64,000 bases of DNA from Bradyrhizobium sp. 132 (GTDB lineage Bacteria; Pseudomonadota; Alphaproteobacteria; Rhizobiales; Xanthobacteraceae): NCBI RefSeq assembly GCF_023074185.1, contig NZ_JADPKY010000126.1:186001-250000 (forward strand), written 5' to 3'. Position numbers and translations under genes: made by a program. Under the pieces are notes generated by a model. It was not told where the DNA came from, did no database searches, and saw nothing but the letters and a program-made list of their open reading frames with translations. This document shows, piece by piece, positions 17,510 through 26,301 of the stretch (its first letter is position 1; each line of letters opens with the position of its first letter).

Positions 17510-18705
17510 CACCGATCGACCTCTCCGAACACGATGTCGAGCGAGCCGAGGATGGCCGAGACGTCGGCGAGCAGATGGCCGCGGCAGATGTGGTCCATGG
17601 CCTGGAGATGCGCAAAGCCCGGCGCGCGGATCTTGCACTTGTAAGGCTTGTTGGAGCCATCGGAGACGAGATAGACGCCGAACTCGCCCTTGGGCGCCTC
17701 GACCGCGGCATAGATCTCACCGGCCGGCACGTGGACGCCTTCGGTGTAGAGCTTGAAGTGATGGATCAGCGCTTCCATCGAGCGCTTCATCTCGCCACGG
17801 CGCGGCGGAGCAACCTTGTTGTCTTCGACGACGACCGGGCCTTTTCCTTCGGCTGCGTTCAGCTTCTGGATGCACTGCTTCATGATGCGCACGGACTGGC
17901 GCATCTCTTCCATGCGGATCAGATAGCGGTCGTAGCAGTCGCCGTTCTTGCCGATCGGAATGTCGAAATCCATCTCGGCGTAGCACTCATAGGGCTGCGA
18001 CTTGCGCAGATCCCAGGCGGCGCCCGAGCCGCGCACCATCACGCCCGAGAAGCCCCACTCCCAGGCTTCCTTCAGCGACACCACGCCGATGTCGACGTTG
18101 CGCTGCTTGAAGATGCGATTGGCGGTGAGCAGCCGATCGAGATCTTCGACCACCTTCAGGAACGGATCGCACCAGGTGTCGATGTCGTCGACCAGCTTCT
18201 GCGGCAGGTCCTGATGCACGCCGCCGACGCGGAAGTAGGCTGCGTGCATGCGGCTGCCGGAGGCGCGCTCGTAGAACACCATCAGCTTCTCGCGCTCTTC
18301 AAAACCCCATAGCGGCGGGGTCAGCGCCCCGACGTCCATCGCCTGCGTGGTGACGTTGAGCAAATGCGACAGAATGCGGCCGATCTCGCAATAGAGCACG
18401 CGGATCAACTGAGCGCGGCGCGGCACCTCGATGCCGAGCAGCTTTTCAGCCGCCATGCAGAAGGCGTGCTCCTGGTTCATCGGCGCGACGTAGTCGAGGC
18501 GGTCGAAATAGGGGATCGCCTGGAGATAGGTCTTCTGCTCGATCAGTTTTTCGGTGCCGCGGTGAAGCAGGCCGATATGCGGGTCGACGCGGGCGACGAC
18601 TTCGCCGTCAAGCTCCAGCACCAGACGCAGCACGCCATGCGCCGCCGGATGCTGCGGACCGAAGTTGATCGTAAAGTTGCGAAGGTTTTCGGGTTGCTCG
18701 TTCAT
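17509..18705 (-). CDS. nuoD: NADH-quinone oxidoreductase subunit D
   Basis: 49-kDa-type subunit that forms the quinone-binding pocket with NuoB. 398 residues. Family hallmarks are NFGPQHPAAHGVLRL at the N-terminus, HRGTEKLIEQKTYLQ, and the C-terminal DIVFGEVDR. It lies 2 bases after nuoC and overlaps the methyltransferase start. Confidence 0.97.
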   Translation of the reverse strand: MNEQPENLRNFTINFGPQHPAAHGVLRLVLELDGEVVARVDPHIGLLHRGTEKLIEQKTYLQAIPYFDRLDYVAPMNQEHAFCMAAEKLLGIEVPRRAQLIRVLYCEIGRILSHLLNVTTQAMDVGALTPPLWGFEEREKLMVFYERASGSRMHAAYFRVGGVHQDLPQKLVDDIDTWCDPFLKVVEDLDRLLTANRIFKQRNVDIGVVSLKEAWEWGFSGVMVRGSGAAWDLRKSQPYECYAEMDFDIPIGKNGDCYDRYLIRMEEMRQSVRIMKQCIQKLNAAEGKGPVVVEDNKVAPPRRGEMKRSMEALIHHFKLYTEGVHVPAGEIYAAVEAPKGEFGVYLVSDGSNKPYKCKIRAPGFAHLQAMDHICRGHLLADVSAILGSLDIVFGEVDR

Positions 18706-18707
18706 GT

Positions 18708-19322
18708 TCAGACCTTCGGCCCTGCTTTTTCATCGCCCGGAAGGACCGGATAGTCGGCGCCCTCCCACGGAGACAAAAAGTCGAACTTGCGGAATTCCTG
18801 GTTGAGCCTGACCGGCTCGTACACCACCCGCTTCTCCTGGTCGTCGTAGCGGACCTCGACGAAACCGGTGGTCGGGAAGTCCTTGCGCAGCGGATGGCCC
18901 TCGAAGCCATAGTCGGTCAGGAGGCGGCGCATGTCGGGGTGGCCGACGAAGAACACGCCATAGAGGTCGTAGGCTTCGCGCTCGAACCAGTCGGCGCCCG
19001 GGAACACCTCGATCAGCGACGGCACCTGCGTGGTCTCGTCGGCCTGGGCCTTGAGCCGAATCCGCGCGTTCAGGGCCGGTGACAGGAAGTGATAGATCAC
19101 GTCGAAGCGTTTTTCGCGCGAAGGATAGTCCACCGCCGTGATGTCGGTGAAGTTGATGAACCGGCAGTTGGGATCGTCGCGGAGGTACTTGACCACCTCG
19201 ACGATCTTGCTGGCTTCGACATCGACCGTGAGCTGGTTGAAGGCCACCGAATGACCGATGGCAGCGCCCGGAAGCGCGCTAACGATCGTCTGCCCCAGGG
19301 CGTCGAGCTTGGCGTCGTCCAT
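18708..19322 (-). CDS. nuoC: NADH-quinone oxidoreductase subunit C
   Basis: 30-kDa-type subunit of the connecting module. 204 residues from the ATG at 19322. The signature ERE(A/S)YDLYGVFFVGHPDMRRLLTD region is present at about 112-136, followed by GFEGHPLRKDFP. NuoC and NuoD are separate genes here, as in other alphaproteobacteria, not the fused NuoCD of E. coli. The frame is open further upstream but there it shadows nuoB. Confidence 0.96.
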   Translation of the reverse strand: MDDAKLDALGQTIVSALPGAAIGHSVAFNQLTVDVEASKIVEVVKYLRDDPNCRFINFTDITAVDYPSREKRFDVIYHFLSPALNARIRLKAQADETTQVPSLIEVFPGADWFEREAYDLYGVFFVGHPDMRRLLTDYGFEGHPLRKDFPTTGFVEVRYDDQEKRVVYEPVRLNQEFRKFDFLSPWEGADYPVLPGDEKAGPKV

Positions 19323-19333
19323 GACGTAAAACC

Positions 19334-19921
19334 TTAGCGTTCGATGGTACCGGTGCGGCGGATCTTCTTCTGCAGCAGCAGCACCCCGTAAAGCAGCGCT
19401 TCCGCCGTCGGTGGGCAGCCCGGCACGTAGATGTCGATCGGTACGATACGGTCGCAACCGCGCACGACCGAGTAGGAATAGTGATAATAGCCGCCACCGT
19501 TGGCGCAGGAGCCCATCGAGATGACGTAGCGCGGCTCGGGCATCTGGTCGTAGACCTTGCGCAGCGCAGGCGCCATCTTGTTGGTCAGGGTGCCCGCGAC
19601 GATCATCACGTCGGACTGGCGCGGCGAGGCACGCGGGGCGAAGCCGAAGCGCTCGATGTCGTAGCGCGGCATCGAAACCTGCATCATCTCGACCGCGCAG
19701 CAGGCGAGACCGAAGGTCATCCACATCAGCGAGCCGGTACGCGCCCAGGTGATGAGGTCGTCGGTCGCGGCCACGAAGAAGCCCTTGTCGGACAGCTCCG
19801 AATTGACCTCGAGGAAGAACGGATCACGGGCCCCGATCGGCTTGCCGGTCGACGGATCCAGAATGCCCTTGGGGGCCGGCGCTACGACTGGACCGGAGGA
19901 CGGTGCAGGGTTCAATCCCAT
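19334..19921 (-). CDS. nuoB: NADH-quinone oxidoreductase subunit B
   Basis: PSST-type subunit carrying cluster N2. 195 residues from the ATG at 19921 (MGLNPAPSS). The N2 ligands are the tandem cysteines of LACCAVEM, the Cys in GSCANGG and the Cys in VPGCPPTAEAL. An earlier possible start seven codons upstream would overlap nuoA more. With the chosen start the overlap with the nuoA end is about 10 bases. Confidence 0.96.
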   Translation of the reverse strand: MGLNPAPSSGPVVAPAPKGILDPSTGKPIGARDPFFLEVNSELSDKGFFVAATDDLITWARTGSLMWMTFGLACCAVEMMQVSMPRYDIERFGFAPRASPRQSDVMIVAGTLTNKMAPALRKVYDQMPEPRYVISMGSCANGGGYYHYSYSVVRGCDRIVPIDIYVPGCPPTAEALLYGVLLLQKKIRRTGTIER

Positions 19922-20277
19922 TCGAGTGCCCCTTTCTTCCATTCATAGGCGAACCCGACCGTCAGCACGCCGAGGAACACCACCATGGACCAGAAGCCGG
20001 TCGCGCCAAGCTTGCCGAACGCGACCGCCCAGGGAAACAGGAACGCCACCTCGAGGTCGAAGATGATGAAGAGGATGGCGACCAGATAGAAGCGGACGTC
20101 GAACTTCATGCGGGCGTCGTCGAAGGCGTTGAAACCGCACTCATACGCCGACAGCTTTTCCGGATCCGGCTGCTGGAACGCGACGATGAAGGGCGCGATC
20201 AACAGCACAAGGCCAATAAGGGCCGCTACCCCTATGAATACCACGAGTGGAAGATAGTTCTGAAGAATGCCGCTCAT
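19912..20277 (-). CDS. nuoA: NADH-quinone oxidoreductase subunit A
   Basis: First gene of the complex I operon. 121 residues, three transmembrane helices. Conserved motifs YECGFNAFDDAR (45-56) and KFDVRFYLVAILFIIFDLE with the membrane Asp/Glu are intact. The ATG at 20277 follows a run of purine-rich sequence. The 257 bases upstream, down to the end of the 76-aa gene, should hold the operon promoter; I found no convincing -35/-10 pair there by eye. Confidence 0.96.
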   Translation of the reverse strand: MSGILQNYLPLVVFIGVAALIGLVLLIAPFIVAFQQPDPEKLSAYECGFNAFDDARMKFDVRFYLVAILFIIFDLEVAFLFPWAVAFGKLGATGFWSMVVFLGVLTVGFAYEWKKGALEWD

Positions 20278-20534
20278 TGACGAGCCCTTTTTCCCGCAGC
20301 CTCGGGACAGCCACGGATTCGTCCAGTTTGGAATTATTCTGAGCCTTAGCGCAGTGCACCAATGGGCGCAAGACACGCTCTTTTTAGGCCCTTTCCCGCT
20401 CCCGGAACGATGAAATTCCGGAATCACCCCGCGCTGGTATGGAGCAGATCAGAAAACCCGGCAAGGGTTGGGCAATGGCGCCCACGGTTTTGCAGGGCAG
20501 CGGTTCTGAGATTGCGGCGCACGGGCCGAGGCAG

Positions 20535-20765
20535 CTACTTGCCGCGCAACATCCGGTCAAAATGCCGGGGTTTTTGGCTGCCGCGGCGCACCCAAACCCA
20601 GGCGATGACCAGCACAGGCGCTCCCACGGTCACCCAGGCGACGTATTGGCCGACGGTCCCCCAGAGCAGCGCAGCGAGCAGACCGGTGATGGTCGCAGCC
20701 GCAAGCAGTACAGGTGCGGCAAAGACACGTATCCACCGGCGCGTACGGTCAGGGGAGCCATGCAT
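20535..20765 (-). CDS. 76-aa two-helix membrane protein in the iron-uptake module
   Basis: Not recognised by name. It has two hydrophobic stretches (about 14-36 and 39-56) and a basic C-terminal tail. The ATG at 20765 overlaps the stop of the PepSY gene as TGATG, so it is translationally coupled. Small membrane proteins often accompany PepSY/TonB-receptor operons, so a role in the same siderophore or ferric-reduction step is a reasonable inference. Confidence 0.65.
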   Translation of the reverse strand: MHGSPDRTRRWIRVFAAPVLLAAATITGLLAALLWGTVGQYVAWVTVGAPVLVIAWVWVRRGSQKPRHFDRMLRGK

Positions 20766-21901
20766 CACGACGGGACCGGGGCTCGTCTGGCGAATGCGTT
20801 GGATTTGGCAGGCGCGCGCTTGCGCCGCCGCGTCAGCCAGAGATAGAGGCCGCTGCCGATCATAACGATCGTGAGCAGGTCGAGCGCGGCCCAGATCACC
20901 TTGAGCGGCATCCCGCCATAGTCTCCGAAATGCAGCGGCTGCGAGATCAGGAGCGCCTGGAGATAGACCGGCAACGCGCGGCTGTCGGCGACCTGCCCCG
21001 TCTCTCCGTCGAGCAGCACCGGCTTGAGCAGCCGCGCCGTCAACGCCGTGTCGCCGCGCATGAAGGCGGCGAAGTGATGCGACGAGGTGAAGGGCGTCCC
21101 TGGAAAGGCGATGAAGGCGACCTCCATGCCGGGCGCGGTCTGTCTGGCGCGTGCGACGACGTCGTCGAGCGAGGCCAGATGCGACGGTGGCGGCTTGCCG
21201 GCATATGGCGCGACCATGCTGGCGAGTTCGGTCGCCTTCCACTGGTTGAGCATCAGCTCGGCCCAGGTGTTGACGACGCCGGTCAGGCCCACCACCAGCG
21301 CCCAGGCCACCGTCACCACGCCGATCAAATTGTGCCAGTCGAGCCAGCGCACGCGGGTTGAGGCGCGGTCGCGAATAGTGGCAAAGCGCAGACGGCGAGT
21401 GAACGGCCAGTACAGCACCACGCCGGAGATGATGGCGATTGCGAACAGCAGACCCATCCCGCCCAGAAACAGCTTTCCGGGCTGGCCCGCGAACATGTCG
21501 GTGTGCAGCTTCAGAACGATCAGCATCGGCCCGACGCCGACCGGGCCGAGCAGCTTGGTCGAGACCGCATCGAAGGCGCGCACGGTGGTATTATCGGGCA
21601 GCCCGTCGACGGCACTGTTGGTGAAAGCCGTGACGATCCCGGGCTCGTCCTTGTCCCAGGAGATATATTGCAGCACGCGGCCGGGATCGGCGGCGAGCGC
21701 GGCGTCGGCGACCGCCTGGGTCGTCGCACGCGCCGCGCTCGCATGAGCTTCGGGCTGGGGGGCATAGCCCAGGAGCTCATCGATCTCGTGATGGAAGATC
21801 AGCGGCAGGCCGGTCAGGCAGAGCAGCAGCAGAAAGATAGTCGAGATCAGGCTGGTCCAGGTGTGGACCACGGACCAGAGCCTGACCGTGCGCGCCTTCA
21901 C
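20765..21901 (-). CDS. PepSY-domain membrane protein (putative ferric/siderophore reductase)
   Basis: 378 residues from a GTG at 21901, which has a GAGGGGAGGG ribosome site; the frame upstream of that is the end of the receptor gene in another phase. Four transmembrane regions are evident: 10-32, about 150-172, about 200-222 and about 340-360, the last followed by a basic RRRKR segment. Membrane histidines (HTW near 13, FHHEID near 36, LKLHTD, WHN) are placed as in PepSY_TM proteins thought to bind haem and reduce ferric siderophores in the inner membrane. It starts 23 bases after the TonB-dependent receptor stop. Substrate is inferred from context only. Confidence 0.82.
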   Translation of the reverse strand: MKARTVRLWSVVHTWTSLISTIFLLLLCLTGLPLIFHHEIDELLGYAPQPEAHASAARATTQAVADAALAADPGRVLQYISWDKDEPGIVTAFTNSAVDGLPDNTTVRAFDAVSTKLLGPVGVGPMLIVLKLHTDMFAGQPGKLFLGGMGLLFAIAIISGVVLYWPFTRRLRFATIRDRASTRVRWLDWHNLIGVVTVAWALVVGLTGVVNTWAELMLNQWKATELASMVAPYAGKPPPSHLASLDDVVARARQTAPGMEVAFIAFPGTPFTSSHHFAAFMRGDTALTARLLKPVLLDGETGQVADSRALPVYLQALLISQPLHFGDYGGMPLKVIWAALDLLTIVMIGSGLYLWLTRRRKRAPAKSNAFARRAPVPS

Positions 21902-21923
21902 GAAGCCCTCCCCTCGTCTGCGC

Positions 21924-24212
21924 CTACCATTTGTAGGAAACGCTGGCGGTGACGCGCCGGCGGTCGCCGTAGAAGCACGACGTCGCCGAGGCACAGCTCG
22001 CGACATAGATCTTGTCGGTCAGATTGATCACGTTGATAGCCGTGCGCCAGTTCTGCCATTCGTAATGGACTGCGAGATCGCCGAGCACAACTGCGGGAAC
22101 CTCGAGGGTGTTGGCGGCGTCGGCCCAGGAAGACCCGACATAGCGCGCACCGCCACCGAAGCCGAAGCCCTCAAGCGGGCCGTCCTTGAAGGTGTAGTCC
22201 GCCCAGCCCGATACCAGCAACTCAGGCGTGTTGGTCGGCGTCTTGCCGACCAGCGACGGGTCGAGATCCCGGCTGTTGAACAGGTGATAGGCCGTGAACG
22301 CGCCGATCAGCTTCAGCTCCTTCGTGGCATTGGCCACGGCTTCGAGCTCGATGCCGCGCGAGGTCACCTCTCCGGTCTGGTTTTGCAGCAGCACATTCAA
22401 CGGATCGGTGGTAGCCACGTTCTGGCGCTTCAGGTCGAATACCGAGGCGGTGAAGTAGCCGTCGAATCCCTTCGGCGCGACCTTGACGCCGATCTCGGCC
22501 TGCTTGGCGGTCTCCGGCAGGAACAGCTGGTTCTGTGCGTTGAGGCCGATGATCGGATTGTAGCTCGTCGAATAGGAGACATAGGGCGCGATGCCGTTGT
22601 CGAAATTGTAGATCAGGCCGGCGCGCCCGCTGAATCTGCTGTCGTCGCGTTGGGCGATGTTTGCGCCCGTGTCGCGGGCGGCCTGCGTCGTCTCGACCCA
22701 GTCATTGCGACCGCTCAGCACCAGCGTGAAGTTGCCGAGCTTCATCTGGTCCTGAACGTAGGTGCCGGCCTGCTTCTGCGTGAGCAGGAAGTTGCGGAAC
22801 GGCGCGCCCGCGAGCGGGATGTCGATACCATAGGCTGGATTGAAGACGTTAATCGGAGGAACCGTGCCGAAGTTGAAGGCCTGATAGTCATCGATCTGAT
22901 AGCCCTTCAGATCGACACCGAACAGCATCGTGTGCCCGACCGGGCCGCTGTTGAAGCGATACTCGAGCTGGTTGTCGAGATTGGCCTGATTGGCGGTGTT
23001 CTTTGCATACCAATTGTAGCGGCCCATCGTAGCCGTATTGATATTGTCCCAGCCATTACCGATGTAGCCGCGATAGGTCAGGTCGATATGTGCAAATCGC
23101 GCGTTCTGCCGGAACGTCAAATCGTCGGTGAGATTGCGCTCGAAATGGTAGCCGAGCATCTCCTGCTCGCGCGTGAACTTGTCGACGCTGGGATCGCCCA
23201 CGAAGAAGCTGGTCGGAATCTTGCCGAACGGCGCGTTGGTCACCGTGCCCTGGTAGGGCAGGAAGTTGATGCCGCGGGTGTCCTGCTTCGAGGCCGAGGC
23301 CAGCACCGTGAAGGTGGTGTCGGCATCCGGCTTCCAGGTGAACGACGGCGCGATGAAGTAGTTGTTGTCGGGCGTGAAATTGACCTGCGTATTCCCGTTC
23401 TGGACCTGGCCGACGACGCGGTAGAACAGCTTGCCATCCTGGGACTGCGTCGCGACAGGACCGCCGACATCGAAGCCGACATAGGCATTGCCGAAATTGT
23501 TGACGCCGGTCTCGATGTAACGGACCGGCTCGGTCGGCGGCATCTTGCTGATGACGTTGACGATGCCGCTCGGGCTCGATCCGCCATAGAGCACGGCCGA
23601 CGGACCACGCAGCACCTCGACGCGCTCCATGTTCGACGGCTGCAGCTTCCAGCTCGCATAGGACGTGTAGAACAGCTGCATGCCGTCGAGGAACAGGCCG
23701 ACGTCATCGGATTTGAAGCCGCGGATCAGCCACCAATCGTTGCGGGTGTCGGCACCGAAGGTTCCGGCGCGCACGCCGGCGGTGTAGCGCAGCACTTCGT
23801 CGAGCTTGTTCGGCTTCTGGTCGCGGATCTGCTCGGCGCCGATTACCGACACCGACTGCGGCGACTCCATGATCGGCGTGTTGGTCTTGGTGCCCGACGA
23901 ACTGCGACCGGCGACGTAGCCGTGCACCGGGCCGAGCGGGGTCTCGACGAAACCGACATTGCGCTGCGGCTGCGGCTTGCTTCGGTTAGCAGTCTGCTCG
24001 GATGATCGCGGCGCGCGACGCTGGGCGGCGGCAGCACGGCGGCGCCCTTCCGGCGCGGCGACGGTCACCGACGGAATATTCTGCGCGCCGCTCTGCACAG
24101 AAGATTGTGCAAGCGATGCCTGCGGCACCAAAACCCAAGCGGATGCGGTCGCCAATACGGCCGACCGCAGCATTCCAAGACTGTTCACGCGCCACCCCAA
24201 ACGTATCTGCAT
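21924..24212 (-). CDS. TonB-dependent siderophore receptor
   Basis: Outer-membrane receptor of the FhuA/FpvA-like siderophore class, 762 residues. It begins with a signal peptide ending near LAQS (about 36). An Arg/Ala/Gln-rich linker (about 55-85) comes before the plug. The plug carries ESPQSVSVIGAEQIRDQ, an RGF motif and VEVLRGPSAVLYGGSSPSG. The 22-strand barrel ends in an aromatic residue (SYKW), as needed for outer-membrane assembly. Iron control is suggested by two Irr-like boxes 78-118 bases upstream of the start. The siderophore cannot be told from the sequence; hydroxamates are common for this class. Confidence 0.93.
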   Translation of the reverse strand: MQIRLGWRVNSLGMLRSAVLATASAWVLVPQASLAQSSVQSGAQNIPSVTVAAPEGRRRAAAAQRRAPRSSEQTANRSKPQPQRNVGFVETPLGPVHGYVAGRSSSGTKTNTPIMESPQSVSVIGAEQIRDQKPNKLDEVLRYTAGVRAGTFGADTRNDWWLIRGFKSDDVGLFLDGMQLFYTSYASWKLQPSNMERVEVLRGPSAVLYGGSSPSGIVNVISKMPPTEPVRYIETGVNNFGNAYVGFDVGGPVATQSQDGKLFYRVVGQVQNGNTQVNFTPDNNYFIAPSFTWKPDADTTFTVLASASKQDTRGINFLPYQGTVTNAPFGKIPTSFFVGDPSVDKFTREQEMLGYHFERNLTDDLTFRQNARFAHIDLTYRGYIGNGWDNINTATMGRYNWYAKNTANQANLDNQLEYRFNSGPVGHTMLFGVDLKGYQIDDYQAFNFGTVPPINVFNPAYGIDIPLAGAPFRNFLLTQKQAGTYVQDQMKLGNFTLVLSGRNDWVETTQAARDTGANIAQRDDSRFSGRAGLIYNFDNGIAPYVSYSTSYNPIIGLNAQNQLFLPETAKQAEIGVKVAPKGFDGYFTASVFDLKRQNVATTDPLNVLLQNQTGEVTSRGIELEAVANATKELKLIGAFTAYHLFNSRDLDPSLVGKTPTNTPELLVSGWADYTFKDGPLEGFGFGGGARYVGSSWADAANTLEVPAVVLGDLAVHYEWQNWRTAINVINLTDKIYVASCASATSCFYGDRRRVTASVSYKW

Positions 24213-24289
24213 GCGACATGCCGTCAGTTCCGTGACGGCACTGCCGTGACGCTTAAGTGAGCGCGCGCGAAATCCCTAATTGAAAAGTT

Positions 24290-24330
24290 CTTAGAAGGAT
24301 TCCAAGAAAATTTCTTAGAAGCGATCCAAT
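24290..24330. promoter_or_regulatory. two tandem Irr-like (iron control element) boxes
   Basis: CTTAGAA-GGA-TTCCAAG at 24290-24306 is a 7-3-7 inverted repeat matching 11 of 14 positions of the TTTAGAA-N3-TTCTAAA iron control element known from Bradyrhizobium Irr targets. A weaker copy, CTTAGAA-GCG-ATCCAAT, sits 24 bases away at 24314-24330. They lie upstream of the siderophore receptor and downstream of the MarR gene, in an AT-rich patch that stands out from its surroundings. Confidence 0.5.
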
Positions 24331-24352
24331 ATTTCCGGAGATTGCCGCGCAA

Positions 24353-24868
24353 TCAGCGCGGAACTTTCTCGGCTTCGAGCAGCTTTTCTGCCGTCGCCGT
24401 GAGACGGTCGATCTGCGCCAACAGCGTCTCGAACTCGTCCCTGCTCAACTGTTCCAGCAATTTTCGATTACGGTCCTGCGCGCCTTCGACGATCGCATCA
24501 TGCGCGGCGAGCCCTGCCGGTGTGAGCGAGACCAGCACCTCGCGGCTGTCCTTCGGGTTCGCCGATTTCGCAATCAGCTTGCGCGAGACGAGTTCCGCAA
24601 GCGCACGGCTGATCTGTCCCTTGTCCTGGCCGACGGCTTCGGCGAGCCGCGCCACGCTCATCGGCGGGCGGCGGCCGAGCGAGGCGACGAGGCCGAACTC
24701 GACGGAGGACAATCCGGCTAGGCGCTTGTAGCGCAGCATCGCACCGCGCTTGAGCAGATTGGCCAGCACCATCAGCCGTGACGACAGCATCGCGGTGATC
24801 GGCGCCGGCGAGTGACTTTCGTCCGCATCGGACGATGTGCGCCCGTCCCTGCTTGATGTCTGGCTCAT
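24353..24868 (-). CDS. MarR-family transcriptional regulator
   Basis: 171 residues. A winged-helix DNA-binding core is visible: RLAGLSSVEFGLVASLG, then the recognition region SVARLAEAVGQDKGQISRALAELVSRKLI (about 78-106), and the wing KDSREVLVSLTPAG with the MarR-typical D-R pair. The C-terminus is helical (dimerisation). It is divergent from the Rieske oxygenase gene, with 181 bases between the starts, so the likely regulatory target is that oxygenase and its neighbour transporter. The effector is unknown, probably the oxygenase substrate. Confidence 0.9.
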   Translation of the reverse strand: MSQTSSRDGRTSSDADESHSPAPITAMLSSRLMVLANLLKRGAMLRYKRLAGLSSVEFGLVASLGRRPPMSVARLAEAVGQDKGQISRALAELVSRKLIAKSANPKDSREVLVSLTPAGLAAHDAIVEGAQDRNRKLLEQLSRDEFETLLAQIDRLTATAEKLLEAEKVPR

Positions 24869-24967
24869 GATCCACCTCTGCCAAGAAAGCCGCGGCCTGC
24901 CAAGGGTTGGTAGCGCAAGCTCCCCAGCCTGATCCGAAAGCGACTAAAGAGGCATTTGGAAATTCGT

Positions 24968-24978
24968 TGACATTGTCA
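24968..24978. promoter_or_regulatory. candidate MarR operator palindrome
   Basis: TGACA-T-TGTCA is a perfect 5-1-5 inverted repeat in the divergent MarR/Rieske intergenic region, overlapping a TTGACA that could be the -35 of the rightward promoter. Such overlap is how MarR repressors usually act. It is short, so chance occurrence is possible. Confidence 0.35.
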
Positions 24979-25049
24979 TCGATCAGCCCTTCACTGGTGT
25001 TCAAGGCGTCACAAGCCGGGTCAGCACGGCCGACAGCGGGAGGATCATC

Positions 25050-26240
25050 ATGACCATCACCCAGCGGGATCGCGATCTCGGCACCGCCTATGCGATGAAG
25101 CCGGCGCTCACACGCACCGAGCTCACCTCGGTCGTGCGCGGCACGCCGATGGGCGAACTGCTCCGCCGCTACTGGCATCCGGTCGGACTTGTCAGTGATG
25201 CCACCGACACGCCGAAGAAAGTGCGCGCACTCGGGGAGGATCTGGTGCTGTTCCGCGACAAGCACGGCCGCGTCGGCCTGCTGCACGCCCGCTGCTGCCA
25301 CCGCGGCACCACGCTCTATTACGGCAAGGTCGAGGAGGACGGCATCCGCTGCTGCTATCACGGCTGGAAGTTCGACACCGAAGGTCACTGCCTGGAGCAG
25401 CCCTGCGAGTCCGACGGCGGCCAGTACAAGGACAAGGTGCGCCAGCCCTGGTATCCGATCGAGGAGCGCTACGGGCTGATCTTCGCCTATATGGGCCCGG
25501 CCGAGAAACGCCCGGTGCTGCCGGCTTACGAATGCCTGGAGACCATGGATGACGGCGAGTTCGTCGAAGCCGACGATTCCTCGATCGGCGGCGGTGGTCC
25601 GGCGATCATCCCCTGCAACTGGCTCCAGCATTTTGAGAACGTGGTCGATCCCTACCATGTGCCCGTGCTGCACGGCTCGTTCTCGGGTCCGCAATTCACC
25701 AACATGATGGCGTCGATGCCGGAGGTGAAATTCGACAAGACGCCGCGCGGGATCGCCGTGCGCTCGATCCGCAAGCAGGATGACGGCAAGGTTTTTTACC
25801 GCGTTACCGAGGCCGCGCTGCCTACCTTGCGCGTCGTGCCGAACCCGCGCGTCGCGCAATTCGCCCGCGTCGAGTCGATCGGCTGGACGCTGCCGATCGA
25901 CGACACCTCGTTCCGAATCTACGTCGCCGGCCGCGTCAAGAACACCGGCGACATCGGCCGCATGCGTTCGAAATTCAACGGAAAATTCTGGTGGGACATG
26001 ACCGAGACCGAGCACCAGCAATTCCCCGGCGATTACGAGGCCCAGGTCGGTCAGGGCCCGCAGACCGTCCATTCCGAGGAACATTTCGGCCAGAGCGACC
26101 GCGGCATCCTCATGATCCGGCGCATGCTGAGCGACCAGCTCGAAGCGATGGAAGCAGGCCGCGATCCGATCGGAACGTCTTTCGACGCAAGCGCGCATCC
26201 CGTCGAATTCGAAGCGGGGAATTACATCCGCGAAGGCTGA
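25050..26240 (+). CDS. Rieske 2Fe-2S aromatic ring-hydroxylating oxygenase, alpha subunit type
   Basis: 396 residues. Rieske ligands: C82-x-H84 in RCCHRG and C101-x2-H104 in CCYHGW. The mononuclear iron site with its bridging Asp is D200-PY-H203-VPVL-H208. The C-terminal catalytic domain contains a long loop ending in ESIGWTLPIDDTSFRIY. Layout resembles phthalate/vanillate-type oxygenases (group of Rieske monooxygenases with a separate reductase) rather than alpha-3-beta-3 dioxygenases; no beta subunit, ferredoxin or reductase gene is nearby, so the electron donor must be encoded elsewhere. The start ATG at 25050 follows GGGAGGATCATC. Substrate unknown. Divergent MarR gene and downstream MFS transporter point to a catabolic unit. 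Confidence 0.9.
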   Translation: MTITQRDRDLGTAYAMKPALTRTELTSVVRGTPMGELLRRYWHPVGLVSDATDTPKKVRALGEDLVLFRDKHGRVGLLHARCCHRGTTLYYGKVEEDGIRCCYHGWKFDTEGHCLEQPCESDGGQYKDKVRQPWYPIEERYGLIFAYMGPAEKRPVLPAYECLETMDDGEFVEADDSSIGGGGPAIIPCNWLQHFENVVDPYHVPVLHGSFSGPQFTNMMASMPEVKFDKTPRGIAVRSIRKQDDGKVFYRVTEAALPTLRVVPNPRVAQFARVESIGWTLPIDDTSFRIYVAGRVKNTGDIGRMRSKFNGKFWWDMTETEHQQFPGDYEAQVGQGPQTVHSEEHFGQSDRGILMIRRMLSDQLEAMEAGRDPIGTSFDASAHPVEFEAGNYIREG

Positions 26241-26301
26241 CTATCCGGCTCCAAATAAGAGCTGGACCGACAACGATAACAAAGACTAATTGGGGGAAGC
26301 G

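Noticed and set aside
20278..20534. nuoA promoter
   Set aside because: Several TTG and TA-rich hexamers exist, but none gives a good -35/-10 pair at 16-18 bases; I prefer not to place one.
24498..26198. 566-codon minus-strand frame across the MarR and Rieske genes
   Set aside because: It spans two well-supported genes and the promoter region between them and shows no domain; a mirror artefact of high GC.
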